Shown here one piece after another: positions 29,001 to 37,859 of a DNA stretch of 37,859 nucleotides. The DNA is from Myxococcales bacterium (GTDB lineage Bacteria; Myxococcota_A; Polyangia; GCA-2747355). Numbering within the stretch: position 1 is the first letter of the stretch; every line of letters starts with the position of its first letter. Both the position numbers and the translations under genes were made by a program. The notes under the pieces were generated by a model that saw only the letters and a list, made by a program, of their open reading frames with translations, was not told the origin of the DNA and did not search any database. The stretch is from the NCBI GenBank assembly GCA_020431405.1, contig JAGQIK010000009.1, forward strand, positions 1 through 37,859, given 5' to 3'.

Positions 29001-29196
29001 AGCGCCCGAGCGCCATCAGCGCCATGCCGAGCACCAAGCGCCCCTCGACGTTGGTCGGGCTGGCCAGCAGCCCCAGGCGGCAGACCTTGACCGCCTCCTG
29101 GAACTGGCGCCGAACGATCAGCACCTTGCCGCGCTGGACAAAATCGCCCCCATCCGCTCGCGAGCTGGCCTGCGGTGGCTGAAAGGGACGAACCAA
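23098..29196 (-). CDS. giant TPR membrane protein with long acidic disordered region
   Basis: 2032 residues. The start is taken as TTG 29196, with GGAG about 10 bases upstream and no ATG or GTG near. Residues ~18-140 are TPR repeats (LLASPTNVEGRLVLGMALMA; ALDPRNEKVNKLLGEI). Residues ~150-1240 are a low-complexity region rich in Asp, Glu, Pro and Ser with in-frame tandem repeats. One membrane helix follows (~1252-1274, VFLLLGSLGVLALAVGVGLL), then about 650 residues of further TPRs (PAYLAQ-type units, WLAEAQRADGHPDKALTTLV; LVTLGKIHVGERKFDEAIAK) ending KSLRSGD. The positive-side pattern suggests a cytoplasmic N-terminus and periplasmic TPRs. It should act as a scaffold for a large complex; function unknown. 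Promoter at 29276-29305. Confidence 0.9.
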   Translation of the reverse strand: MVRPFQPPQASSRADGGDFVQRGKVLIVRRQFQEAVKVCRLGLLASPTNVEGRLVLGMALMALGRFDEVLAEMRVALERERDNPMGHLLKGEALLLGGQRQKAYEVLKRARALDPRNEKVNKLLGEIEEDGDVRSQLGLERAKTNTKVYPAQAAQAVRTAPSDDDESMASHPAASAAQPFTPIDSEIYEEEEDTELDESPYNSAPSTDVEDPIRPYDNAAGARMAALPRALATVTGGDGSFDTSDEHDVARVEAPSPFDGTDDKTQPPRRYDEIDKPPFEIRRVRALDVDDDDDDEREELEDDDDREFTTAPWLPPSHPKRRGALEPESDLSIDPTLDDDDHTDIDSGGDSSSPLRALRDSATPADLRRTDAPPGVLRGHGSATAVRLPDDDEADDTAADDWRARLDAFAPEPSHDSLTVPDHQDRDDDSEATRESGATERRASSSSPAMPKVIHSALIGIDDDEEDYETNVNADPPITTDLPLGRVQSPPDQQALFGDDSSPRGLGSGSLLSPDDPRVTAATLGRVSADERRYLPIEDDVDDEPTVDADGVFDSRSGGVVSVDDNMIADERMATPGISGPSSVIDAADVRFGPLSTGQLSSGGRPLRDESLEMWGGGSMPRKNSDSTAMVDLEDDPGSLRPQAAFAGTPPIDDDDDDSRPKTAATAAGVPRPRSRKQPRLAVTPVVTPPDVDSSKARRSTSYPGDSDPIYAEPSDPSVPDVSRVKMISDVHLEPSSGTPARPAPLPEVPQAGGERWRHEPTEAGDELAEPRSPAAHLPIERLGRRAGADSDDDVAEISDLDGISLHSDVPLHSDVPLHSDVPLHSDAPRSSGESDLMELSQVSIIADIDDVIEDRARPPAAAAVRRSSPPAGMPDAMPPVPASSSVIVMPPPRPGIDDRADDDDSADETHINFDAPSDAAGAPRPRLDFAGRGDSELRDVGPPPDMMGPPPDMMGPPPDMMGPPPDMLDDGHPHDMPSDMMAPWPGDSLDPVAPERLGAYPEEADPHAGTQYPPHGAMHGMPEDSWMGGNGGHDAWQPGAGGAPQPWGGGAGGGAGGAGANAQPFFSHDVGPDYAPEPHYDSGPAFEPAFPQSAPEHLDGHGGFPGDFPPAVSMPRSPDDDELALEPADLGRRAAPAPAPAAAEFSDPYADLESEHDAGGAGYRRQATEHLPDDRHPPADSLEDSRFEPRRRRSRDEEMLEQMTGGHAVGPDRGQPRVIDRRKRPDLARRRGNTTSFLTMLLGEPGSHRWVFLLLGSLGVLALAVGVGLLVRYLRVSDEIESKRGAAVARISRGNLSDFAEARQMMATILARRPNDKMATSLYARVIAAIPVEFGDRVPEEQKRVKAPSEDEAKRAVDLYTALGQGDLKAAEKLAFENRKAAPASALLRYLDGRVHLLKGVADAAAAYLERAHQVAPKDLLALRWLAEAQRADGHPDKALTTLVDALKLNPDHIGSLLLRARLRIEAGRELVKAESTLHSIVEGKRKRFASQGEVGWAHLLRARMRMKQGRLTRALEEIQKAKVSQPQKDPTFYDELAALWIAVGKNGEASNAADRSEKLMPGRPLAAYRRAQVYLAQGRPGEALASLEKSASVLKVSNLLRARILLKLGKVSEALNAAENAISRRGGDLESKVVKAEVLAAQRRYSDARALLSPLLRTQPRNAKLLVTLGKIHVGERKFDEAIAKLKQAVAANKNWHEAQLALADAYVASGRFDKAHKLLIRASKNSWNVAAQRRLAELELERRELKQARTDLEAVLKRAPRDDHARLLLVRTLTELREYDKAERQLKRVRSSAVGDGAIALERGRLALMRREGGPARRELSLATTKLPSNAEAWSLLVRALVFDDGGQKGNASEARAAVARMRKALPSLPDSWAAAGRVEWIKGNLGKARRELEKAVEKLASSPRPPVIESRIRVLLGRVNSDNGRLDAAAEQFDKANKACPKCPEPLRRRAIVLDEKKRKSDAISNMKDALKLDPTAPDLHCALAKIYENNDRKSDAISSYERCLALKPDEVLARDAREAIKSLRSGD
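26294..26374 (-). repeat. 21-bp in-frame tandem repeat (PPPDMMG)
   Basis: Unit starts at 26294, 26315, 26336 and 26357; about 3.9 copies with few differences. They encode repeated PPPDMMG in the disordered region of the giant TPR protein. Confidence 0.9.
26717..26784 (-). repeat. 18-bp in-frame tandem repeat (HSDVPL)
   Basis: Three identical 18-bp units (26717-26734, 26735-26752, 26753-26770) and a partial fourth with one change. They encode repeated HSDVPL. The exact identity points to recent expansion. Confidence 0.92.
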
Positions 29197-29222
29197 AGCG
29201 CACGACTCCGTTGGCCGTCAGA

Positions 29223-29242
29223 CGCTCTTTTCGCAAAGAGCG
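29223..29242 (-). promoter_or_regulatory. leader hairpin before the giant TPR gene
   Basis: CGCTCTTT and AAAGAGCG form a perfect 8-bp stem with a 4-base loop, 27 bases before the TTG start and downstream of the predicted promoter, so it would be in the 5' leader of the mRNA. Confidence 0.5.
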
Positions 29243-29275
29243 CCGCGGCGCCGACTGAGATCAAAATTCTCTAAT

Positions 29276-29305
29276 AGTCTACGGAGCGTTACAGGTGCCG
29301 GTCAA
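29276..29305 (-). promoter_or_regulatory. promoter of the giant TPR gene
   Basis: Minus strand TTGACC (29305-29300), an 18-base spacer and TAGACT (29281-29276). The start would be near 29269, with a leader of about 72 bases that includes the 29223-29242 hairpin. This fits a separate transcript from the lipoprotein gene upstream. Confidence 0.45.
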
Positions 29306-29317
29306 ACGGCGGAGGGC

Positions 29318-29929
29318 TCATTTTTTGGCGGTGGGGATCGCACCGAGGCGGCGCTTGGGCGCGGGCGCGGCGGCGAGCAGCGGCAAAGTCGGGCCGCGCA
29401 CCCAGCGCTGGTCGGTGATGTGCCAGTCACCTTTGCTGTCCCAGTGCTGCGTCATCGTCGTGTGATGCATGCGGCCGCGCAGCTCGGAATACCAGTTGAA
29501 GCGCACCAGGACCACCGCACGCTTCGATCCGACGAACTTCACGTGGCGGATCTGATAGTGCGTGACGCGCACGTCGCCGCGCCGATCGGCGGCGTTGACG
29601 AAGTGCGCGCGCGCGCGGCCGCGCAGGTATTTCGACGCGCTCTCGTGCCTGCGCCAGCGCAGGGCGTCGTTGTAGGCTTGCAGCGACTCGAGCAGGTTGT
29701 CTTTGTTCTGCGCGTTGCAGCCGGCGCAGAGGCCGAACGCGAGCAAGGCGACGCATAGGACCCGTGCAGGAGTAGCTTGCTTGCCGACGCCGCCGATCCA
29801 TCCCGCCTGGCCGCGTTGCTCGTCGTCGCCGTACGCACCAGTATGGCTTCTCCTCGCGCCTTGCCAGGCGGGCGCCTCGACGCCCTCGATCGAGCAATCT
29901 ATTCCTGCACGGGTCCTGAGGGTTCGCAT
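29318..29929 (-). CDS. small lipoprotein with displaced signal peptide
   Basis: 203 residues from ATG 29929, the only ATG, GTG or TTG in frame ahead of the signal. The signal core VLCVALLAFGLCAGC lies at residues 57-71, far from the start, with lipobox Cys71. Residues 5-58 are encoded by a 161-bp inverted-repeat element. Removing 162 bp (29757-29918) would join ATG-CGA-ACC-CT to A-TGC-GTC and give MRTLCVALLAFGLCAGC, a standard lipoprotein signal. The mature part has helix NLLESLQAYNDALRWRRHES and strands VTHYQIRHVKFVGSKRAVVL, then HTTMTQHWDSKGDWHITDQR, an NTF2/SnoaL-like layout. As it stands the protein may be mislocalised or made from another start. The original function is not recognised. 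Confidence 0.7.
   Translation of the reverse strand: MRTLRTRAGIDCSIEGVEAPAWQGARRSHTGAYGDDEQRGQAGWIGGVGKQATPARVLCVALLAFGLCAGCNAQNKDNLLESLQAYNDALRWRRHESASKYLRGRARAHFVNAADRRGDVRVTHYQIRHVKFVGSKRAVVLVRFNWYSELRGRMHHTTMTQHWDSKGDWHITDQRWVRGPTLPLLAAAPAPKRRLGAIPTAKK
29757..29917. repeat. 161-bp MITE-like element with 27-bp inverted ends
   Basis: 29757-29783 pairs with 29891-29917: the outer 15 bp are perfect (AGGACCCGTGCAGGA / TCCTGCACGGGTCCT), and the rest has one mismatch and two G-T pairs. Inside, CCCGCCTGGC (29802-29811) pairs with GCCAGGCGGG (29863-29872). It sits between the start codon and signal peptide of a lipoprotein gene. No target duplication is obvious. A structured RNA is the alternative. 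Confidence 0.75.
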
Positions 29930-30008
29930 CCTTCGACGTTAGGGGATCTGCGATCGAGGGCAACTTTTTGGCCCAAAGCGCCCCCCCCGGCGCGCGGCAC
30001 GCGCAGCG

Positions 30009-31514
30009 CTAGCGCCGCACCAGGCGCTTGATCTCGGCGAGCTCGCGCTTGCCCAGCTCGCCTGTGATCACGAGCACGACGAGGTAGGCCACGAAGACGA
30101 GCGCCGATTCGGCCAGCGTCACGACCTTGCTGACCTCGGGCAGCAGCCAGCCAAGGGCGACGGCCGCGCCCGCGGCGATCGCCACGCGCAGCAGCGTCAG
30201 CGGCGCGATGCCGGCGCGGAAGGTGCGGTAGAGCAAGAGGCCCGCGACCAGCGAGCCGACGAGCATCGCGCCGGCGCTGGCGGCGGCGGCGCGTGCCATC
30301 GCCTCGGCGGGGGTCGCCGCGGAGCCGATGGCGAGGTAGTTGGCCAGCGCCGCGCCGCCGAGGGTCAGGACGCCGCTGAGGATCGCCAGCGTCGTGCGCC
30401 CTGCGCCGTTGAGCACGGTGTTGATGATCGTGAACATGGAAAAGCCGATCATGCCCGCCGCGAGCAGGCGCAGCGCGGGCGCCGCGACGCGATAGGGCGC
30501 CGGGAACGGCACGCCGAGCAGCGCCTCTGGGTTGGCGCACAGCGTGGCGGCCAAACCGGCGACGAAGATCAACGACAGCCGCAGTGTCTTGCGGATGTAG
30601 GCCTGCGTGGTGGCGAGGTCCTCGTCGAAGGTCGTGCGCGAGACCAGCGGGAAGATCACGAAGGCCACCGCGACGATCGCCTGATACGGGATGAAGGCGA
30701 TGTACTGCGCCGAGGCGTAGAAGCCGGCGGTGGTCGAGGCCGCCTTGGCGCGCGCGGCCGCGCTCGCAGCGCCCGACAGCGCGCCGCTCATGCGCTTGAT
30801 CAGCAGCAGGTCGACGCGCAGCAGCAGGTTGAGCGCCAGGTTGTAGACGAAGAGCCTCGCCATGAAGCGCACGATCTCGCTCGCCGCGAAGCGCTCGCCA
30901 CGCGGGCGAGGCAGCCCGACGACCAGCGCCGACGCCAGCAGCACGACGAAGGCGGCGCCGACAAAGCCGCCGACGGCGCCCAATGCGCCGAGCGACAGCG
31001 CGGCCGCGCCGAGGATCATCGCCGCGCGCAGCGTCGCGAACGCCACGTCGAAGGCGGCCTGGCGACCGAAGCGCCGCTGCCCGTTGAGCGAGCCGATAAA
31101 GACCGCGTAGAACGCGTAGCAGAGTACGATGCCTGCCGAAAGACGCACCATCGGTGCGAGCGACGGGTCTTCCTCCCAGCTGGCGATTAGCGGCGCGCAG
31201 GCGCCGTAGATCACGGCGATCACCCCGCCTAGCATCAGCTGCCCGCGCAAGCCGGCGGCCTTGACCGCCTCGACAGCCTGCGGCGAATCCGCCGTGGCGG
31301 TGAAGCGGCTGATGCCCTGGATCGTCGCGGTGACGATCACGTTGTCGATCACCGAGACCCAGGCGATGACGACGCCGTAGTCGCCCCAGCTCGCGGCATC
31401 TCCGAGCAGCCGCGGCAGGCTGAACACGATGGCGTAGCCGGCCACCATAAAGTAGCCCTTGGCCGCCGCGAGAAAGAGCACGCCGCGGCCCGCGTTGTCG
31501 GCGCCGCTGGCCAT
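30009..31514 (-). CDS. polysaccharide / lipid-linked oligosaccharide flippase (Wzx/MATE-like)
   Basis: 501 residues from ATG 31514. About 12-14 membrane helices cover the whole protein, for example YFMVAGYAIVFSLPRLLG, GDYGVVIAWVSVIDNVIVTA, FIGSLNGQRRFGRQAAFDVA, LFVYNLALNLLLRVDLLLIK and YLVVLVITGELGKRELAEIK. The arrangement (RFGRQAAFD, a paired Arg-Asp in helix 7, FIPYQAIVAVAFVIFPLVSR) matches the MOP superfamily polysaccharide-synthesis flippases that move undecaprenyl-linked sugars across the inner membrane. No other polysaccharide genes are close, so the substrate is unknown. No ribosome site is visible, and the promoter lies so close to the ATG that the mRNA may be leaderless. Confidence 0.88.
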   Translation of the reverse strand: MASGADNAGRGVLFLAAAKGYFMVAGYAIVFSLPRLLGDAASWGDYGVVIAWVSVIDNVIVTATIQGISRFTATADSPQAVEAVKAAGLRGQLMLGGVIAVIYGACAPLIASWEEDPSLAPMVRLSAGIVLCYAFYAVFIGSLNGQRRFGRQAAFDVAFATLRAAMILGAAALSLGALGAVGGFVGAAFVVLLASALVVGLPRPRGERFAASEIVRFMARLFVYNLALNLLLRVDLLLIKRMSGALSGAASAAARAKAASTTAGFYASAQYIAFIPYQAIVAVAFVIFPLVSRTTFDEDLATTQAYIRKTLRLSLIFVAGLAATLCANPEALLGVPFPAPYRVAAPALRLLAAGMIGFSMFTIINTVLNGAGRTTLAILSGVLTLGGAALANYLAIGSAATPAEAMARAAAASAGAMLVGSLVAGLLLYRTFRAGIAPLTLLRVAIAAGAAVALGWLLPEVSKVVTLAESALVFVAYLVVLVITGELGKRELAEIKRLVRR

Positions 31515-31522
31515 TGCAGCCG

Positions 31523-31549
31523 TTTATCCGCGCCGCTCCACGCTGTCAA
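31523..31549 (-). promoter_or_regulatory. promoter of the flippase gene, possibly leaderless
   Basis: Minus strand consensus TTGACA (31549-31544), then 15 bases and GATAAA (31528-31523), or 16 bases and ATAAAC. The start would fall at or within a few bases of ATG 31514, and no Shine-Dalgarno site exists. Confidence 0.5.
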
Positions 31550-31611
31550 ACTCGCCGCGGAAGACCTCTCCGCGGCCGCGAATCGGACCAACATTGTCGC
31601 TGGTCTTCGCG

Positions 31612-31617
31612 TATAGT
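31612..31617 (+). promoter_or_regulatory. -10 box of the S8 protease gene
   Basis: TATAGT 30 bases before ATG 31647. No good -35 is visible at the right distance (CCAACA at 31588 is the best), so an activator or other sigma factor may help. GGGAGA at about 31632 is the ribosome site. Confidence 0.4.
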
Positions 31618-31646
31618 CCCGCCTTCACGCAGGGAGATGTAGTGCT

Positions 31647-35357
<3,711 letters not shown>

Positions 35358-35361
35358 CGCC

Positions 35362-36246
35362 ATGGGCACCTTCTTCGACAAGATCGTCTCGATGGTCGGC
35401 CGGCGCGCCGACGACGAGGCGCTGGTCGCGTTTGTCAGCGACGAGCTCGGCAAGAAGGTGCCCCAGACCATCGGCGTAGACGGCGACATGAAGCACGTTG
35501 TCGCCAAGAAGCAGGGTCTCGAGCTCGGCTTCAGCAACGACGTGCTTCACCACGGCTACCCGCCGATCTACAAGACCAAGCGCTCGCTGATCCCCTACCT
35601 GCAGATCGCCTGGCTGCGCGACAAGCTCGGCGACGCGCTGCCCTTTGGCCTGAGCTTCGCCATGTCCGTCGAGGAGATCGGCGAGGCGCTGGGCGAGCCC
35701 GACGACGAGTGGCGCGTTGGCGAGCGCGTGACACCGATCTGGCGCCGGCCGCTCGACGCGGCGCGTGGCGTGGTCTTCGAGGCCTACGGCACGCAGCTGA
35801 CCGTGCAGGTCGACGCGGCGCGCGAGCTGCATCGCACGCACGACGACCGCCGCGACGTCATCGGCGGTCTGCTGCTCAGCTGGCTCGCGGCGCGCTCGCT
35901 CTTCGACGACGAGGGGCTCGATGACACGCAGCGCGAGCTTTGCGAGATCGTGCGCGGCGGCAAGATGACCGGCTCGGAGCTGATGGCCGAGGCCTTCGGT
36001 CGCGGGCTGTGGGACAGCCACGTCGAGAACCTGCGCGCCCGCGACGCCATCGGCCTGCGCGCGCAGCTGTACCGCTACTGCCACAACATCGGCGGCGAGT
36101 GGATCAAGAAGGACCTCATCGCGCTCTTCGGCGGCCGCGAAGGCCCCTACGGCCACCAGGAGCCCGACCTCGACGACGACGGCGCCGAGGCCGTCGCCAA
36201 GGCCAGCGCACGCTTCGACGAGCAGTTCAAACGCTGGTTGTCTTGA
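35362..36246 (+). CDS. uncharacterised protein, possible immunity-like fold
   Basis: 294 residues from ATG 35362, 4 bases after the protease stop, so co-transcribed. Soluble, no signal peptide. I do not firmly recognise the family. The stretch GLELGFSNDVLHHGYPPIYK, then RSLIPYLQIAWLRDKLGDAL and LPFGLSFAMSVEEIGEALGEP, resembles proteins seen as immunity partners in polymorphic-toxin loci, where a FGL...M...E...LG block recurs, but no toxin is visible nearby. The C-terminal half is helical (DVIGGLLLSWLAARSLFDDE; LRAQLYRYCHNIGGEWIKKD) and acidic (DLDDDGAE). Its job could be to protect against or regulate the protease, but that is inferred from order only. Confidence 0.75.
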   Translation: MGTFFDKIVSMVGRRADDEALVAFVSDELGKKVPQTIGVDGDMKHVVAKKQGLELGFSNDVLHHGYPPIYKTKRSLIPYLQIAWLRDKLGDALPFGLSFAMSVEEIGEALGEPDDEWRVGERVTPIWRRPLDAARGVVFEAYGTQLTVQVDAARELHRTHDDRRDVIGGLLLSWLAARSLFDDEGLDDTQRELCEIVRGGKMTGSELMAEAFGRGLWDSHVENLRARDAIGLRAQLYRYCHNIGGEWIKKDLIALFGGREGPYGHQEPDLDDDGAEAVAKASARFDEQFKRWLS

Positions 36247-36259
36247 CCTAGGTCGATCA

Positions 36260-36613
36260 GTGGTCGCGATGCAAGAGCGGCAGACGTGCTCCGAGGCGGC
36301 GCTGAGCGACGACACGCTGACCCTCTTCGCCAAGGATCACGTGTCGCGCGCGCGCGTGTTGCTCGTGGTGGGCGGGGCCGGCGTGCCACCGCGCCTCTTC
36401 GCGCCGCTGCTCGATGCGGTCGCCGATCGCTGGCCGCTGCTCTTCGTGCAAGGCGAGCACGACACCTACAGCGTCACGAGCGATGTCGAGCGCTACGCCG
36501 CCGACGTCGAGGCCCCGAGCACCCGAGTTGCCCTGCTCCCCGGCGGCGGCCACAGCGCCTTCATGCTCGGCACCGCGCTGCGCGAGATCCTCGAACGCGA
36601 GCTGCCGCGCTAG
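36260..36613 (+). pseudogene. remnant of an alpha/beta hydrolase
   Basis: 117 residues from GTG 36260 (ATG 36269 also possible). The C-terminal half reads like the end of an alpha/beta hydrolase or prolyl-aminopeptidase: RWPLLFVQGEHDTYSVTSDV carries the late acid residue, and VALLPGGGHSAFMLG carries the catalytic His. The nucleophile elbow (GxSxG) and the central sheet that should come before are absent, and the first ~60 residues do not supply them. A full relative is about 300-400 residues. It is best read as a decayed 3' end, though expression as a short protein cannot be excluded. A transposase region lies just downstream, which could explain the loss. Confidence 0.45.
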
Positions 36614-36728
36614 CCCCACGAGCGGCCAGCGCTAGCGTGACGCGAGCGTGGGGGGACGCCTCCTGCGTTGGTGGTTAGGGAGCGTTCGGGCGCGGCTGGG
36701 CCGAAACGGGATGGGAGGCTGGCGGCCT

Positions 36729-36797
36729 GCGGGCGTTTGGCGTGATTGGCGGGCCTGGGAGGCGCCGCGGGCGTGGCGCGGCGGGCCGAGTTGCAGG
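36729..36797. repeat. left inverted repeat flanking the RAYT gene
   Basis: A 24-bp core at 36774-36797 is the exact reverse complement of 37625-37648 on the other side of the transposase gene. A shorter block (GCGGGCGTT at 36729, GGCGGGC near 36747) recurs in the right copy. Within the left flank, CGCCGCG (36763-36769) and CGCGGCG (36777-36783) form a 7-bp hairpin of REP type. The rest of 36614-36898 is GC-rich with no gene seen. Confidence 0.8.
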
Positions 36798-36856
36798 ATT
36801 CGATGCGTCGGGGGGACTTCGCAGCGCATCCAAGCGGCTCTGACTGCTCTTTTCGG

Positions 36857-36885
36857 TTGATCTAAGCAGTGTTTCTGAATAAGCT
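36857..36885 (+). promoter_or_regulatory. possible promoter of the RAYT gene
   Basis: TTGATC (36857-36862), 17 bases, TAAGCT (36880-36885), 14 bases before ATG 36899. The surrounding AT content is higher than in most of the window. No ribosome site is seen. Confidence 0.3.
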
Positions 36886-36898
36886 AGCGGATATCTAA

Positions 36899-37597
36899 AT
36901 GGCCAATCCCACACCAAATCGCCGCAGGCCTCGCCAACTCGAGCTGAGGCGCAAGCCGCCAGCCACTTGGGGCGGGTGGCGACCTGGTGCGGGGCGGCCG
37001 CGTAAGCCTGGGGCCGAGCAGAAGGTTGCGCGAGAGCGGTTTTCGCGCCCTGCGGTTGTGCATGTCACGGCGAAGGTGCACGAGGACGTTCCCAATCTGC
37101 GCGCGCGCGAGGTGGCGCGAAAGGTCGCTGTCGCGCTGTGGCTGGGCGCCCGACGCGAGGACTTTCGCCTCGTGCACTTCAGCATCCAGAGCAACCACCT
37201 GCACCTCATCGTCGAGGCGAGTGATTGGCGGGCGCTTTCGCGCGGCATCCACGCGCTCTCGGTGCGCGTCGCACGCGCCGTCAACCGCGCCGCTGAGCGC
37301 AAGGGCAAGGTGTTCGCGCAGCGCTACCACGCGCACATCCTTCGCACGCCAACACAGGTACGCAACGCGTTGCGCTACGTGCTTAACAACCGGCGCAGAC
37401 ACCAAGGCCAACGCCAGGCGCACGCCGGCTGGGTTGACCCACTGTCAACGGCATGCTGGTTTGACGGCTACCGCGACCGCGAGCCCAACGAGACCAACCC
37501 TTGGCCCACAGCACGCACCTTCTTGCTCACCACCGGCTGGCGCCGCGGTCGAGGCGGCCGCTTCAGCGTCAACGACATCCCGGGCAAGCGCCGCTAG
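36899..37597 (+). CDS. REP-associated tyrosine transposase (RAYT, Y1_Tnp family)
   Basis: 232 residues from ATG 36899. The single-strand transposase of the Y1/IS200-like superfamily: the HUH metal site reads SIQSNHLHLIVEA with His100 and His102, and the nucleophile candidate is Tyr143 in GKVFAQRYHAHILRTPTQVR, followed by ALRYVLNNRRRH, typical of the RAYT branch. The N-terminal ~40 residues are basic and Pro-rich (RRPRQLELRRKPPATWGGWR), and the C-terminus is also basic. RAYTs are usually single-copy, domesticated, and associated with short palindromes (REP) or paired REPs (REPIN). Here inverted repeats with a 24-bp perfect core flank the gene. All catalytic residues are present, so it should be active on its cognate hairpins. 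Confidence 0.9.
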   Translation: MANPTPNRRRPRQLELRRKPPATWGGWRPGAGRPRKPGAEQKVARERFSRPAVVHVTAKVHEDVPNLRAREVARKVAVALWLGARREDFRLVHFSIQSNHLHLIVEASDWRALSRGIHALSVRVARAVNRAAERKGKVFAQRYHAHILRTPTQVRNALRYVLNNRRRHQGQRQAHAGWVDPLSTACWFDGYRDREPNETNPWPTARTFLLTTGWRRGRGGRFSVNDIPGKRR

Positions 37598-37624
37598 TCC
37601 TCACGTAGTCTCCCACGCCCCACG

Positions 37625-37687
37625 CCTGCAACTCGGCCCGCCGCGCCAAGACGACAGTCCATCAGCGCCGTGCCCGCCAACGCCCGC
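37625..37687. repeat. right inverted repeat flanking the RAYT gene
   Basis: 37625-37648 is the exact reverse complement of the 24-bp core at 36774-36797, and GCCCGCCAACGCCCGC (37672-37687) continues the weaker match to the left flank. The remaining 37688-37859 shows no gene or further repeat I can support. Confidence 0.8.
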
Positions 37688-37859
37688 ACACGCACAACGC
37701 CCCGAGGCGTCTCGCCACGGTCCGCCAAAGGCACGCCCGCAGCGGCCACAGGCCACAGGAGAGGGCTTCAGATCCTATGCGGGCCGGCTGGACTGGCCTG
37801 ACGTGCGCTGCTGAGTTGGGTCAGCCCGGCTAATCTCAGGTCTTTCCACGGACAGGAGA

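Noticed and set aside
29757-29917. The inverted-repeat element as an integron attC site or a tRNA
   Set aside because: No core-site sequences of the GTTRRRY type and no cloverleaf or T-loop consensus could be found.
36614-36898. Further small genes in the region left of the RAYT gene
   Set aside because: Short frames on both strands show no ribosome site, motif or protein-like composition. The region is better explained by repeats.

Overview
The window is a very GC-rich chromosomal segment of the kind found in Myxococcota (the former Deltaproteobacteria). Pointers are a Ser/Thr kinase with the HRDVSPPN catalytic loop common in myxobacteria, a MinD-like ATPase fused to a J-like and a RodZ-like helix-turn-helix domain, an S8 protease carrying calcium loops, FG-GAP repeats and a Gly/Cys-hydrophobic-Arg C-terminus resembling MYXO-CTERM, and a 2032-residue TPR membrane protein. 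No rRNA, tRNA or CRISPR array was seen. GTG and TTG starts are common, and most genes lack a strong Shine-Dalgarno site. No gene-free stretch exceeds 300 bases.

Layout. 1-7200 (minus) is a tightly packed run that could be one transcript from a near-consensus promoter at 7228-7257: a small conserved protein, an RluA pseudouridine synthase whose S4 domain has no ordinary start codon, PgeF, a membrane-anchored coiled-coil protein, a DASS/SLC13 transporter, a six-helix membrane protein, an aldonolactone-oxidase-type flavoenzyme, and a Gp37/Gp68 (DUF5131) protein cut by the window edge. 7312-12231 holds the MinD/J/HTH fusion, then a local cluster: two paralogous small exported Arg-rich, Gly/Ala-zipper proteins flanking a lipoprotein with a gingipain/caspase-like His-Gly...Cys signature. 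12353-18656 holds pdxA, a DUF3108 protein, clpX with an intrinsic terminator, a Ser/Thr kinase and glgC.

18661-23092 is an aldehyde-detoxification module: DUF779 and an AldB/ExaC-type aldehyde dehydrogenase facing an AcoR-type sigma-54 activator. The spacer carries a good -24/-12 promoter and a perfect 17-bp palindrome placed like an enhancer. 23098-31514 (minus) has the giant TPR protein with in-frame tandem repeats, a lipoprotein gene and a polysaccharide flippase. A 161-bp element with 27-bp inverted ends lies between the lipoprotein gene's start codon and its signal peptide; removing 162 bp in silico gives a textbook lipoprotein signal, which suggests a small mobile element inserted there. 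31647-36613 has the S8 protease, an uncharacterised protein and a remnant of an alpha/beta hydrolase.

The right end (36614-37859) is a REP-associated tyrosine transposase (RAYT) between inverted repeats that share a perfect 24-bp core. This is a domesticated-looking transposase that could be linked to short palindromic elements elsewhere in the genome, possibly including the 161-bp element.
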